Below, in pieces: positions 22,305-33,939 of a stretch of DNA of 64,000 bases (the stretch's first letter is position 1; the number at the start of each line of letters is the position of its first letter). Source of the DNA: Heligmosomoides polygyrus polygyrus (Eukaryota > Nematoda > Chromadorea > Rhabditida > Heligmosomidae). The stretch covers positions 33,657,407 through 33,721,406 of the forward strand of contig OX377202.1 of NCBI GenBank assembly GCA_947396885.1, written 5' to 3'. A program made the translations under genes and the position numbers. The notes under the pieces are model-generated. The model did no database searches, was not told the DNA's origin, and saw nothing but the letters and a program-made list of their open reading frames with translations.

Positions 22305-23395
22305 ACTAATAGTCGAGCTATGCAAAGCTCGGTCGGCCTTGGAGGCACTCAAACCAGGAATTTCGATTTTGTTCGTTAATTTCGAGTTCGTTATCACGTG
22401 TCAAATGTAAATGATGGAGACATATCAAGTGTGGAGCGAAAGCCTAGAAAAAATATGTATCACAAGTATTAAAGAGCAACTGACTGTCATAACTTAATAT
22501 TAATATTAATGATTCTGCCATACTTAAATTTCAAACAGTTCTTTCTCTCTGGAATAAATCATATTTCCCTCAAGTGTTTCCATTCATAAATTGCTTATTG
22601 CTCTATTCTCTAAAGAGCCTAGGAACTTGAACCTTATCCGACTATAAATAGCGATATCCTGGTCGGCCTCCAATGAGCAATTTATAGTGGAACGGCATGG
22701 CACTTGTCAAGCCGAGGGAAATCAAAGACTTGATTTTCGGGCAAAGCCAGTAGAATGTACATAAGACAGATTCATGGGACCAAAGAACCTACAGCAGCGA
22801 CTTCCGTGACTAGTCGCCAAAGAGCGAAATGCCATCCATCTCTGGGAATTCTCCATTGAGGAAACATGTCTCCAGCACATGAGAAAGATGAAGGCAGATG
22901 ATGTCAGCGATCGTTGAGGGAAACTGGCAACTTCCGGATGGATTAGTGTAGCATTAGGGAAAAGCTATGCGTAGAGGATCTGAACAGAAGGAGAATTATA
23001 TGAGTAGACGTCGGTGTGAGGATGCGCCACACATTTTGCCTTGGGCAGAATGCTTTTATCTTGACCAGAGTTCTCTTCTAATGCGTCTTTAACTCAGTCA
23101 TAGGATCGCGCAGATATTTAAAATGATCAGCGTTTTGCTAATCGGAGAAAGATATGCTACCAAGTCAGCGACCCCGGAGCGGTAATTAGGCGTAGATGGC
23201 CTGCACGCAATGAGAACGCAAGATCCGATCATAGTGCGAAAAGAACTAAAGCCTTCTGATGAGCATGACCACCCGCTCCATTCTTGGAGACAAAAGAAGT
23301 GAACGGCTAAGCTATGCATGAACCAGTTGATGAAAAACAGCGCTGAAGGTGCTTAGTGGTAAGCGGTTTAAGCGCCACAAGCAAACTCGACTTTT
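22305..23395. other. No recognised feature
   Basis: No domain or terminal repeat recognised up to the hAT target duplication. Confidence 0.35.
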
Positions 23396-23420
23396 GATGG
23401 CAAGCAGGGATGGGCGGAAT

Positions 23421-23530
23421 TTCTGTTTTCTGTTTTCTGATTTTCTGGCCATTTTGGGCAAATTTTTTCTGTTTTCTGTTTTCTGGGAAAATGGCCAAAA
23501 ATTGGCCAGAAAACAGAAAATGGAGTTGCG
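23421..23530. repeat. Left subterminal TTTTCTG array of the hAT element
   Basis: TTTTCTG/TTTCTG units are repeated in the + orientation, interrupted by TGGCCATTTTGGGCA, and closing with an inverted TTGGCCAGAAAACAG. The frames through it are low-complexity artefacts. Confidence 0.8.
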
Positions 23531-23984
23531 AACAAAATTTTATTACAGAAATCCAATAAAAAGAATCCAAAATGTATCGTAGAATAATGAGCTTTATTCC
23601 AAAATAGTGTTTCTACAGTATCTTACATGGTAAGCATGTGGCGTGTTTTGGATGTGCTCATCTAGTAATTGCGCCATATGCTCATGAACTATGCCTCTTT
23701 GTTTGCTTGATTGATTGTGTAAGTGCTGCTGGCAAGGAGTATAGGAGTATATCATAGGGCATTTTAAGACTTTCATAATTTGGCTTCGTATTCTTTTCGA
23801 TTTTAGCAGTAGTTTGGACCGTCTACGATCACTAAAAATTTTATTTTAAAACTATAAAATTAGTACTCTGAGGGGCATTTAATTATGTATTAACTAACCA
23901 CTTGTCCTAGAGTTACTGAGGGTAGGTGGGCACCAGCAGCGTCTCCATACGTTCATGCCGCGTGCCAGGGTGCTCCAGGGTGTT

Positions 23985-25190
23985 CCATGGATCCTTTTCG
24001 CTCGTGGTACACGAATAGCGTCATATTGTTTGTTCAGGGCTTTGGCGAAGAAGTCCGACCAACGCGTTATTGGGCATCCTGGTGTTCGCTTGACATCCCA
24101 CGGAATCTAGTCGGTGTCTGCGAAGCGCATTACGTGGCCCACCTAATTTTCGACCTTGGTCATGCGGCAGAATCTCTGATCTTCGAACGTCGGCGAAGCT
24201 CGGAAGTCTCGAGGCCTTCTCTCACTTGAGTGGGTCGTGTCACTCCGAGCATTGCCCTCTCGATTCCGCGATACTGATCGCTTGTTCATCCTGCTTTTGT
24301 AGAGCCCAGGTCTCTGATCCGTATGTTAGGGCAGGAAAAACAGTGAAGTCGAAAAGGTAGGTACGGAGCCCCGACGTTCTTCGTCTTCTCCACTGCTCTT
24401 TCGACACTCTTGACAGCTCCTCAAGCCGCTCGTTTCCTCCTGCTCAACTCCGGCGCTAGTTAGTTGGTGATGTTGACTTCGCGACCCAGATACACGTATC
24501 TGTAGCATTCGAAGATGTTCGTTCCGTTGAGCGAGGATGAGGCATCCGAAACTTGTCCGTTCCCCATGAACATCGTCTTCGTAAGAATCAGCTGCAGTCC
24601 AACATTCCCACATATGTACACGATCAAAGTCGGCCAGCATTCGCTCCGCCTGGCTAGCGCTCGGTGTTAGGTGGTGTAGCTGCCATCCGTCGTCTTTCAC
24701 TTCCGTGTCTTCCCATTCTAGTTCGCGAATGATGTTTTTGAGGGTGGCGCTGAAGAGAACCGGGGATACCCTCTCATCGAACCTCTCTGTTCACGTTGGC
24801 AACGACTTGTTGTAGAATGGCGAAACCTTTGTCGTGAATCCACTGTACAGCTCTCGAAGGATTCTGACGTACAGAGTAGGAACGCCCTGAGTGAGCAGGG
24901 CTTCGAGGACCGCTTCAGTCTCGACAGAGTCGAATGCCTTCTTCAGATCGACGAACGTAAGGCACAGCGGCAGCTTGTACTCTCGCGACACTTCGATGAG
25001 CTTCGTAATGGTGTGTGTGGAGGATCGTGCGGAATCCTCTCTGAAATCCTGCCTGTTCGCATGACTGTCCCTATTCAGGATGACTCGAGTGAACAGCTTG
25101 TAGACTACGAGCATCAGGCAGATCGCGCGATTGTTGCTAATGCCGTGCACTCCTCTGTACACCAAGGCGGTTCTCCTGGTCTTCCGCTGA
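23985..25190 (-). pseudogene. RTE-1-like LINE, 5'-truncated, lacking the FADD motif
   Basis: On the minus strand, 25,165-24,791 reads AICLMLVVYKLFTRVILNR, SREYKLPLCLTFVDLKKAFD (catalytic Asp), VETEAVLEALLTQGVPTLYV, LRELYSGFTTKVSPFYN, matching the RTE-1 reverse transcriptase in order. Downstream pieces are out of frame: ATLKNIIRELEWEDTEVK, then GWQLHHL joined directly to TPSASQAERMLADFDRV. The segment between, where the FADD catalytic pair sits in this family, is missing. The 3' end runs to about 23,985 with a region also present at 28,098-28,290. The copy is nested in the hAT element at 23,405-26,040. Confidence 0.8.
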
Positions 25191-25216
25191 GATGTAATAT
25201 GGTGTGTAGATATGAG

Positions 25217-25243
25217 GATAATAATAACAATAATAATAATAAT
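25217..25243. repeat. AAT microsatellite
   Basis: Short imperfect (AAT)n run at the 5' edge of the truncated RTE-1-like copy. Confidence 0.8.
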
Positions 25244-25907
25244 GTGATGGAGAGGGTATATGCTCGGTCTTCATTGTATGGTGTCTACGCATTCAAGAAA
25301 GCACCTCCGCCCAAGACCTATTGTGCTGACAGCCTCCTCAGACACAATCTCGTGTTGTTCTGTGAAATTCACATCTTTAGTCGGCTAAGTAGTAAGGTGC
25401 TGTAAAGAGCATTTATGTTGGCCTGAAAATTTTCAGCTAGGCCACTTACAAGGAAAGGTATTCCCGAGGAACGCAACGAACTAGGAATACAGATTCTGGC
25501 GGAGCCAGTAATACCAACAAATCTCTGCACAGCTTTTGAGCATGTTGCGAGAGTGTGTCTACAAACTCTAGCAATTGAGTTGATGCAAACAGTGATCACT
25601 GAGCCTTCATCGTGTTCGGTACTCTAAAAGGCCAGTTTCTTACTAGTGGGACCATTATTTAATTGAGGTGTTAGAGGTGAAACAGAGCTTATGAGTAATG
25701 TTGTATACTTCAAGGGTCGAGATTCCTAGGTTCTATCAGTCCACGTTTAAACTTGCTGATTGCAGTGCACTGGAGTGTAATAGAAATTTTTATAAACGCG
25801 CGCAAATTAAAACGCTGGTCTACGACTACATTTCTAGTCATACAAAAGCATTTGCTACTGGAAATATGGATCTTTGGGTAAAATAATTAGGTCATGTGAT
25901 AATTTCG

Positions 25908-26020
25908 AAATTTTCTGTTTTCTGTTTTCTGATTTTCTGGCGTTTTTGGCCTTTCTGTTTTCTGATTTCTGTTTTCTGACGAAAGCGATTTTCTGTTTTC
26001 TGTTTTCTGGGAAAATTTTC
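25908..26020. repeat. Right subterminal TTTTCTG array of the hAT element
   Basis: TTTTCTGTTTTCTG units on the + strand, the same orientation as the left array, ending 20 bp before the right terminal repeat. Confidence 0.8.
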
Positions 26021-26159
26021 AAAATTTCCGCCCATCCCTGATGGCAAGGCTGACACAGCCGCAGTCATGGTACTTGCACTTTGTGTAAATTCAGTCGGAA
26101 TAAGAGCCAAACCAACCCATGAAAGGCGAGAAACCGGTTCTCTTATTCGAAACTTTGGT

Positions 26160-26690
26160 TTTTATTACAAGCCCCTTGCCAGCGAGGTTCTCGAAGGTAG
26201 GCACGCCCAGATACACCCTTCGAAGTTCATATTCTGATCTACGGAATAAAACAGTCTGGAGTAAAGAATTAAATGGGAAATAGATAGTGCATGAAGTAAA
26301 CCTGGAGCAAAGAGGGGACGAGGAAATCTACCCAAGGGCCTCGGATTGATCGAGATGACGCCATAGATGAACTTCGTAGTGAGACTGAAAGCCGAGAATG
26401 AGAAGAAAGATGAGCTGCACAGGAGACGAGGAGCCGCACGAACTGTCTTAGAAGCTCTAGGGCTACATACCTTCAGTAGCCGCATTTCAGAGATGAACTT
26501 TTCGACTCTACGGTTCTTTCCGCAAAGCCAAATCAAAGGTACTGAGCAGTATTCAAACCTGGAATGGGGTCTTCTGGCGAACAACAAGCAGGTCTCCGCG
26601 ATCTCAAGATGAGAGAAAGCTTCTTCCCCTGACCCTACGTAGGGACTGAACTCTTGCGAATCCGTCAAATTATCAAGAGCCAAAACAACT
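26160..26690 (-). pseudogene. Probable LINE C-terminal fragment
   Basis: A 172-codon frame on the minus strand contains SRFEYCSVPLIWLCGKN and, later, FSLTTKFIYGVISINP. Their order and spacing resemble the region after the polymerase of CR1/jockey-group LINEs (a xLEYCSxVW motif, then a DLxxxxKIxxG motif), with the first also seen at 30,590-30,620. The match is loose, and no catalytic motif is present. The 3' end may be the short ATAAAAACC near 26,160. Confidence 0.4.
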
Positions 26691-26699
26691 TATTGAAGA

Positions 26700-28090
26700 A
26701 ACGAATATGGATGCGGATAACAAACAATGCAAGTTATTGTGGAGAGAGGCCTCCAACAAGGTAGAACGGCCTGGCCGTTCCAAGAAAGAATTAAGTGGCC
26801 CTTCAGTAGATGCAAAAACGGTAATGGTGAACGAAACGAACAAGCACTACGCTGGTGGTCCTACAACGAACGAAGACGGACTACCTAACCATAGGTGTAC
26901 ATGAAAAAGAATGGAAAAAGAGGCACTGCTGTCGAATTACCTTAAGAAGAACGATCCTAAAAATATGTATGGACGCGGGTTACTGGCATTGAGTTTCCAC
27001 ATCCCTAGAGGACACCTAGCAGATTGCACAAAATGTGGGAGCATTACACAGTTCTGCAACAAGAGGAATAAAAGCAACTTTATTCGAGTTCCAGCACTGG
27101 CTGGGGAACTCAGCTGCCGTAATGATTGAGGAGATCAACCCGTCATTCTGATAAATGACGGAGTCCCGTCCTTTCTAACGTAAAAAACAGAAGACTGTCC
27201 ATTACAAGTGCATCCAGTAGGTTGTAAGCTAAGTTCTGATAAATTTTGTGCACTCATGATACTGTAAAGGCATACTATGTAAGCCTTAATCCCTAATTAC
27301 CTCTCAACTCTTTGTACTTGTTAGAAAGCAGAAGATAGTAGAGGACTTGCTGTAGCAGATGAAAAAAAGAAAGCTGAGAAGCAAAATTCCTTGCCGCTAG
27401 ATTCTACCGATCCTTGGAGGATTAGGATGACTAGAAAACAAATAAACGTCTCAAAGACACATATTAGTTGAGCATAACTGTTGAACCAAAGCAGACGTGA
27501 GCAGCGAGCAACAGTCGGTCAATTAGATGAGTAAACACGTATTCCTTTAACACAACGGTATTGCTAACCGCCTCATGGAACCTGAAGCTGAACAAAGCGC
27601 ACAGCTTGGTGCCACATCGCCTCACCCACGCACGGGAGTCGAACGCGAAAGACACGCGAGCGGGGGTGGCTCATCACCCAGAATGAATCGAGCCGTAGTG
27701 CCCACTCTTTGAATTGCAGTTTTTGGCGGAGAGAGGACAGCTTAGATTAAGTGCAACTGATCTGATTGGTGCCTACCTATCTGTGATCCTCTAGGGATTT
27801 TTTGAAGCGTTTTCCACAGCTGGAAGTCTATGAATGCCAATGATTCAACACTTCCTACATCTGCACACGTTTTACATGGAAATTAAACGAATCAGGGATC
27901 TTCGTCGTGGAGTATACATATTTACCACATCTAGCCATAAGTAAATGCTTTTCATTGAACATCCGGCTGCCTTCATTACGAAAGCAATATTGTGAAACAA
28001 ATGACACTGAATTCGCTTCCAGTGATTTAAACACCATAATTTGCAACTTTTTAAAAGAAATAATTTTGCTCTGCTCCTAATGTTTTTCTC
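26700..28090. other. No recognised feature
   Basis: Short frames at 26,707-26,904 and 26,911-27,129 show no domain. No terminal repeats were seen. Confidence 0.35.
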
Positions 28091-28097
28091 ATTTGCA

Positions 28098-28290
28098 GAT
28101 GTCTGCGAAAGGCATAACGTGGCCGTTTACCTAATGGCCCATGCGACAGCGTCTCTGATCTTTGAACGTCGACGAAGCTCGGAACTCCCTAAGGCTTCTC
28201 TCACTTGCACGAATCGTGTAATTCCGAGTGTCATTCCTCGATTCTCCACTGTGAGATGCTGACGGCGTGTTCATCCTAACATCCTATCAT
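28098..28290 (-). pseudogene. RTE-1-like 3' fragment
   Basis: The + strand runs GATGTCTGCGAAAGGCATAA, then TCTCTGATCTTTGAACGTCG, CGAAGCTCGGAACTC and CTTCTCTCACTTG. These blocks match, in the same order, the 3' part of the RTE-1-like copy at about 24,115-24,300. The coding sense is therefore minus. Only the C-terminal portion remains. Confidence 0.75.
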
Positions 28291-28299
28291 CACTGTCTG

Positions 28300-29870
28300 T
28301 TGTGTGAGGTGGCTTTGAGTATATGCCTTGAAAACGAGTAATTTTCCTCACAACCTAGCAGATACTCCTGATGAACGCCGACAGCGAGATTCTATAGAAC
28401 GGAAGTAGTAGTGGTTGGATAATAATTGGTAGATTCTGGTTAGTGGACGAAATATCCACAACACAAGCTTGTCTTAATCTCTGGCCATAGCCTGAGAGCA
28501 GCAGCAGCTTATTATTGAAACTTAAAAGTGGAGGAGAGATAACCGATCTCATCACTTAATCCTTAGACAAACATTGGCAGGGCTCTCTCTCATGCTCTCC
28601 GGGGCATTATGCTACACGACTACTAAAGCACAACGAGGACAAATTCTCTAGCTACACAATTGGTAGCTCCAACTCAATGGGGATTTGCAAAAACAAGTGA
28701 AGAAGTAGCTTTCAAGGAAAATGTAGCCCCAATTAGTCGACTTCAGAGGAATTTATATAAGGGTTTCAAGTGTTTGACGAACTGCGTAACTGCGGTGCAT
28801 TAACTCGTGCAAAGTTAGTCTAATACGTCCGCGAGAAGTTGCTCTTATATACTTGTTAATAGATCCACAGATCAGAATATATGGCGAGGTCGGACTGCGA
28901 CACAGTGAAGCTGATAAACGGGAGAGTTGAGGGCGAGAGGAGAGGGGTTGACCTCGTGTGTAGCAGCTTATCGGGGAAGTGTGGTAGAATTACACTAGGC
29001 AGTGCCCTACGCTGTCTTGCTCCGGACGCTACAACATCGGCGTTCACCCGCTGTCAAGTCGACTTCCGAAGCATATTGGCAGAAGAGCTAACGATAAGCT
29101 CTAGAGCAAGAGTTTGTCCGTTTGTTATCGCTCGCTCAAAGAACCTTAAACACTTCTGGAAGTTAATGTCACCAAGAGCCGACCCTAGGAACCCATTAAA
29201 AAATGGCACCTTTATGGAATCAATCAAGACCCGTTGCGAAAAGTTTCTGAGCAAATAGACGGCTTCCCCTTTCATATTTTGATGACCCCGCACCTTAACT
29301 GACTTGAGACAACAAGATTGGATAATCGAGCACAAGACAGAGGCAAGGAATTGACACTATTTTGCCGCACAAGCTTGCTATAGTTAGCGGGTTAGCACCC
29401 CGAGATTCGACAGGTAAGGATTGTTTGTTCATAATCGCCTCTAATGGTTGGCTTCTAAACACTACAACAAAGCCTCGGTCATATATAAACGGTACGAATT
29501 GATCAAGTTAGGTGCAGTTTAAAGCACATTTGCTCATGCATTATAGATCACGATGGAACAGCATTAGCCACAATGACCACTCCTAGTAGAGCTTTCAGGT
29601 GGTGTATGTAGCTTTGCAAGCTGTGCCGCAGCATCTCTTATGGAATTTTATTCCTCACTTGTTTCAAAGACGGGATGTGACTCTACTTTTTCTACGCCGC
29701 GTAAATCAGAAATTTTTGACTGAGAAAAGGGTGATTAAATAAGCATCAATCAGTTACGACGAAGGAATTAATCTCTACTCTTTTGAAAGTACAAAGTTGG
29801 ACAAATAAACGGGATACCGCTTCCACGTTTTTCTCTTCTCATCACTCTGTCGCAGTTCACGCTTTGGTCG
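28300..29870. other. No confidently recognised feature
   Basis: Frames of 125 and 93 codons overlap on opposite strands at 28,881-29,335 without a domain I can name. Confidence 0.35.
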
Positions 29871-30179
29871 TGAATAGTGCAGTTGGCTGCAGAAGATATG
29901 CTGTTATATTGCTGTGTCTACCGGAGAAGGGTTTTAGTGATTTCACACATTAGCACGAAAATCTGGGCTGTCTGGGAATACATGATTAAGCGCTGCCAAT
30001 CTTACCATCTTTTACCGATTAGTAAACCATCGTTATCCTCACGACAGAATGTAATTTTTTTTTTGCGAGGGGGAATAAAAATAGTTGAAATCTTTGGAGT
30101 TATAAGCATACGGTGTTCATTTAATAGCAGGGTATTGTCAAACGGTAGGCTTAATAACACTGGTACATTCCTCCCCCCC

Positions 30180-31812
30180 CCCTCCTGTCCTCAAGTGAAG
30201 GTACAAATGTATGCTGATGATATAAAAGTTTACGGAATCTATAACAGTGGCAATAAAATGAAGGTTTGTCAAGCTTTATCTCAATCCATAAATGTGATGA
30301 TGGAGTGGTCTGAAGCTTGGGAAATACCAGTGAACCTTTCGAAAACCATGGTCTTTCATCTTGGAAGCCTACCAGCTACAGAATTCAAAATTGACAACAG
30401 ATTGCTGCCATCTACAACGGAACCCCGTGACCTCGGTGTTTTTCTGGACAAGGAGTTGAAATTCTCGAATCACGTTGATAATATGGTGCGAAAAGCATTT
30501 TCTGCCCTATTTTTCATTTTTAGGAACCTGAAATGTAACGATAGCTCTCTTCTGATCACCTTGTATAAGACATATGTTATTCCAATTTTAGAGTATTGCT
30601 CTCAGGTTTGGAGCCCCTACACAAAAAAAAGTCAGGAAAAAATTGAAAAGGTTCAAAAGACTTTCACAAAAATTTTGTTCTATAGGTGCTTCCCAAATAC
30701 TACAAGTTCTAGAAGTATTCCAGGATATGGAGAAAGACTCAAAATTTTTAGCCTCAAGAGTCTTCTATATTGGCGTGCCTTTAACGATTTAATTTTCTGT
30801 TTCAAAATCCTGAAGGGTGAATCAAGGCTGAGAGCTAGCAAGTATTGGGTTGTTGTGCCATCGCAAGGTCGTCATAACAAGTACTGCTTTCGCTACCCCA
30901 AGGTAAAGAAGAAAAATAAGGAGGAGGTTTTCCATTCACTTTTCTACCGTGGAGCTCGATGGCTGCAGATGCTGCCTCCTACCTTACTTGAAGCGCCTAA
31001 CCACAACATTTTCCGGAGTCAGCTGAAAAAAATTGACTTGCTTTCTACGCTCCAGATCCCTGACTTTAGCTGAGTGGGATTTTTTACATTTTCATATATT
31101 TTTATTATCATTATTTTTCAAAATCGTTTTTCGAGTTTTTTTCTTCTCTTTACGTGTTCTTTTTTTTACTAATCAGTATCACTAGCTTTTTTTTCAATAT
31201 ACACAAACATATTTTCTATCAATATCTCTGTTCTTTAGTTGCTATTCTACTAGTTGTTAGTGTTTCCTAGTTGCTGTTGTTTCTAGTTCACTTTTTTTTT
31301 AGTTTCCTAATTGCTCTTTTTTCGTTTGCTTGCTGTTTGAGAGTTTCAAATATTTCATATTGCTCTATCACTTGTTACCGATTTTGTATGTTTGGTCAGA
31401 CAGAGTGTACATTCATGTCTGTCCTCTGTTTCCCCTGCAGTCGAAGGTATGAGATTTGTTGGAGTTGACGGACCTACTATGCTGGTATCCGGAGCCGATT
31501 TCACGACTTGCAGTGCTGGCGGCCCACTGCTCTTCTCCTTCAAATTCTCTACCTCCCTCAGTCCCCTCCTATTTAATTCTTTCTAGTAGATTTTTCACAG
31601 AATCTGCCGGTTTTTTTCGAATTCGCCGTTCCGCCCTCACTTCTTTGAAGAAGTATATTTCAGTCTGTTAACTAACTTCAATTCGTGTTGCTGATGGCTT
31701 TTAAAATCTTGTTTCTCACATTGTAGTTTTTTGCGATTTACCGTGTCCTTTTTGAGTTATTTTTGTGCGCACTGTATTGTGCAAATAAATAAATAAATAA
31801 ATAAATAAACAT
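30180..31812 (+). pseudogene. CR1/jockey-group LINE, 3' half with (AAAT)n tail
   Basis: From about 30,186 a frame runs to a TGA at 31,073. It opens at the RT catalytic motif VQMYADDIKVYG and continues with SEAWEIPVNLSKTMVFHLG, EPRDLGVFLDKELKFSNH, LYKTYVIPILEYCSQVWSP, IEKVQKTFTKILFYR and LIFCFKILKGE. The frame is uninterrupted, so this copy is young; everything upstream of the YADD region is missing, and the in-frame sequence from 29,877 is unrelated. The AT-rich 3' untranslated part ends in AAATAAATAAATAAATAAAT (31,787-31,809), the same kind of tail as the LINE at 57,618-59,990. Confidence 0.85.
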
Positions 31813-31814
31813 TG

Positions 31815-32365
31815 TAGCAAACCTATGTGACACAGAACTGAAAATGTTCACCAAAATGCCCAAGTTTTTAGCCGTCGAACATGAGATCGACTACACTTTA
31901 TTTCAAATGTTATATAGCCAGTTTGGGTGAAGTCGATTATTATGAAAAAAGTTCAGAGCCAGAGACAATTATGGCTTGACTTCCTTTGGTTAGGAAAAAA
32001 ACCTCACGAAAGGCTACGACGAATGACACTTAAATGGATTGCTACGCGCTGATGAAAGAAAGTGAAGGTGCCTGGTAACAGCACATGACTCGTTGTTAGT
32101 CCTTTCTAGCTGGACTGATTAAGCGTTACAATAGACATTTGAACAAGCGAAGATGAGGGGAGGCACATGCCATCAACTTGTCATTGCACATGCTATTAGA
32201 AGCAAATCAAATAAAAGGATTATTTACCAGCATATTAACCTTACTATTAGATGGCTACTGATGAGCGAGTTGTTTCGAAGCTAAGTCTAACCATGGCTGA
32301 CGCTTGGAAGCACTAGGTGCTCTGAATGCTCTCCTAATTCCTAGGCCGATGCTTCTTCGACCACA
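31815..32365. other. No recognised feature
   Basis: No domain or repeat recognised. Confidence 0.35.
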
Positions 32366-32411
32366 GCGGATCAATGACATCATCAACTGCGGATCAATGA
32401 CATCATCAACG
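32366..32411. repeat. 23-bp tandem duplication
   Basis: The unit starting GCGGATCAATGACATCATC is present twice head to tail (32,366 and 32,389), nearly exact. Confidence 0.85.
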
Positions 32412-32814
32412 AAACAGATGGCGTGGAGACAACGGAAACGGAGCTCCAATTATGTTGGCTTTCGAAGCTCTTATAAGGCGAGTATCAGAAGTAAAGAGAC
32501 GACAAGGATAAAAAGCAAAGCATAATTCTGTTTGGGGGAACAGAAGAGGCTTGTCTCACCACCCACTCCACTGAGTTTCCAATACATACTGATAGCACAG
32601 TAGCTAGCTAGTGTGAAGGCTTTGATTCGCGCAACTTCGTGGGGAGTAGCTACGGGAGATGAAGAGAGTGAAACAACTGCACGAACTGGGATGAGCCTCC
32701 TCCTACACTAACAGTAAGATTGCACGGAAAACCACAGCGAAATCAGGACCTTGAAACTAAATAAAACTTACAAGCAAGCGGCGACTATGTCATACAGCCG
32801 ATTATCCATTCAGC

Positions 32815-33141
32815 TTAACACATTCGCGACGAGAGCGCTCTCGCGCACAATGCGCGCGACGGCCCGCTGCCTTGTTGGCGCGCGCGGGTGTCCACTCATT
32901 TGTGTGGACATCCTCCCTCGCGAGAGTTACTTTCTGTAAGTAAATTTTAATCGATCTTTGGAAGAAGATCTGAACATTGGTTTGTTACTAAAATTTGGGA
33001 ATTTGAAAAGAAAATCGAACAAAAACATCAAAAAAGGAAGTTTTTCCCAAAAATTCCCGTCCACACATATGAGTGGACACCGTCCATCGCACCCTCTCCG
33101 CTGTCCACTCATATGTGTGGACACCGTCGCGAATGAGTTAA
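32815..33141. mobile_element. piggyBac-type MITE with TTAA target duplication
   Basis: The element at 32,819-33,137 has inverted ends CACATTCGCGACG and CGTCGCGAATGAG (12 of 13 paired) flanked on both sides by TTAA (32,815-32,818 and 33,138-33,141), as in the piggyBac superfamily. Inside are three copies of an imperfect palindrome of the form GTCCACTCATATGTGTGGAC (near 32,888, 33,058 and 33,100). At 319 bp it has no coding capacity. The left subterminal part is very CpG-rich. Confidence 0.75.
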
Positions 33142-33296
33142 ATATTGTGAAAATGGAAACACCATAACATGCACTATGAATCCTGTGAGAAGCTCCCAAC
33201 TTCTCTCTTCTGGAAACCTTGGCATTGTAAGTTGTTATTGTTAGTATTTTTGTGCCACACGAGGTTCTTAGGTGGACAACTTTATGTATTTAGCAG

Positions 33297-33334
33297 GGCC
33301 TGACGTTTCGACGTTCCGTCGTCTTCAGAGGCCT
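33297..33334 (-). ncRNA. Hammerhead-ribozyme-like motif, left PLE arm
   Basis: Minus strand order: stem I strand GGCCT, core CTGAAGA (fits CUGANGA), one extra C, stem II GACG-GAA-CGTC, core GAAA, CGTC, then stem I partner AGGCC. Stem I (5 bp) and stem II (4 bp) are perfect. PLEs are known to carry minimal type I hammerheads. The extra base between the core and stem II departs from the consensus, so activity is uncertain. Confidence 0.5.
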
Positions 33335-33339
33335 AAACA

Positions 33340-33738
33340 GGGTGTGAAGGTTAGATATGCGCCCTACCCCATCAAGCGCAACGGTAGTTTCGGAGATTGC
33401 TCAAAGACAGGAGCAATTTATCAAATCGAGTGTTTAAGCTGTAACGCAACATACATTGGGGAAACGGGAAGGGCTCTGGCGGTTCGCATAAAAGAACATT
33501 TAGCCAGCAAAAAGGTGGATTTCAATCCAGCCCACTTGGCAGACATAGAAATGATGCGCATGACGGAAACGAGTACGAGGTGAAATGTACAATGTTGGCC
33601 ATTGAGAGTGATATCTCAGCACGAAAAGCTTTGAAAGCGTTCTGGATTTTTACGAGGAATCCAGTAACGAACAACCGAAATGAGTGTCTAGCCGTAACAA
33701 GTGACTTCTTGCCGTTTGTGACTCATTGTGAACTGTAG
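33340..33738 (+). pseudogene. GIY-YIG endonuclease of a Penelope-like element
   Basis: The first frame reads KRNGSFGDCSKTGAIYQIEC, LSCNATYIGETGRALAVRIK and EHLASKK. These contain the paired cysteines, the Y-x-I / YIG strands and the catalytic-arginine helix. After a frameshift near 33,545 it continues HDGNEYEVKCTMLAIES, ISARKALKAFWIFTRNP and NRNECLAVTSDFLP to a stop at 33,736-33,738. PLE endonucleases end in this way. A more decayed relative is at 3,062-3,595. The preceding reverse transcriptase is absent. Confidence 0.85.
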
Positions 33739-33939
33739 AATGATCAGAGAGCGATATCCACAGTGTGGTTCATTCGCCTCTACTGGTCACAGGGCGAGCA
33801 TATGCCCTCAACGGTGGACATTGGTGAGTTCGTCCTCTCATTTGGTCTCTATGGGTGTTTGTAGAAGTAGGTCGAAAATGCTAGAGTGGATGAGGCGCTT
33901 GGTGGGGTAGAGCGCAACTCTAACCTTCACACCATGTGT

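Larger units (their letters stand above)
23397..26048. mobile_element. hAT-type non-autonomous element with 8-bp target duplication
   Basis: The element is 23,405-26,040. Its ends are inverted repeats (CAGGGATGGGCGGAA at the left, TTCCGCCCATCCCTG at the right) and it is flanked by the same 8 bp, ATGGCAAG, at 23,397-23,404 and 26,041-26,048. An 8-bp duplication and ends starting CAGGG are hallmarks of the hAT superfamily. Both subterminal regions are arrays of TTTTCTG-type repeats (about 23,421-23,530 and 25,908-26,020); clustered subterminal repeats are typical transposase-binding sites in hAT elements. No hAT transposase was found inside, so it would have depended on a helper. The interior holds an RTE-1-like fragment and a short AAT repeat. 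Confidence 0.85.

Noticed and set aside
23349..23582. Proteins encoded at the TTTTCTG array
   Set aside because: Overlapping frames on both strands consist of low-complexity repeats produced by the subterminal array of the hAT element.
26707..27129. Two consecutive small genes
   Set aside because: No domain, no splice sites in suitable places, and ordinary intergenic composition.
29877..30185. N-terminal part of a 398-codon LINE protein
   Set aside because: The open frame is continuous, but the first 100 or so residues do not resemble the LINE region that should precede YADD. The element is 5' truncated near 30,180 and the upstream frame is fortuitous.
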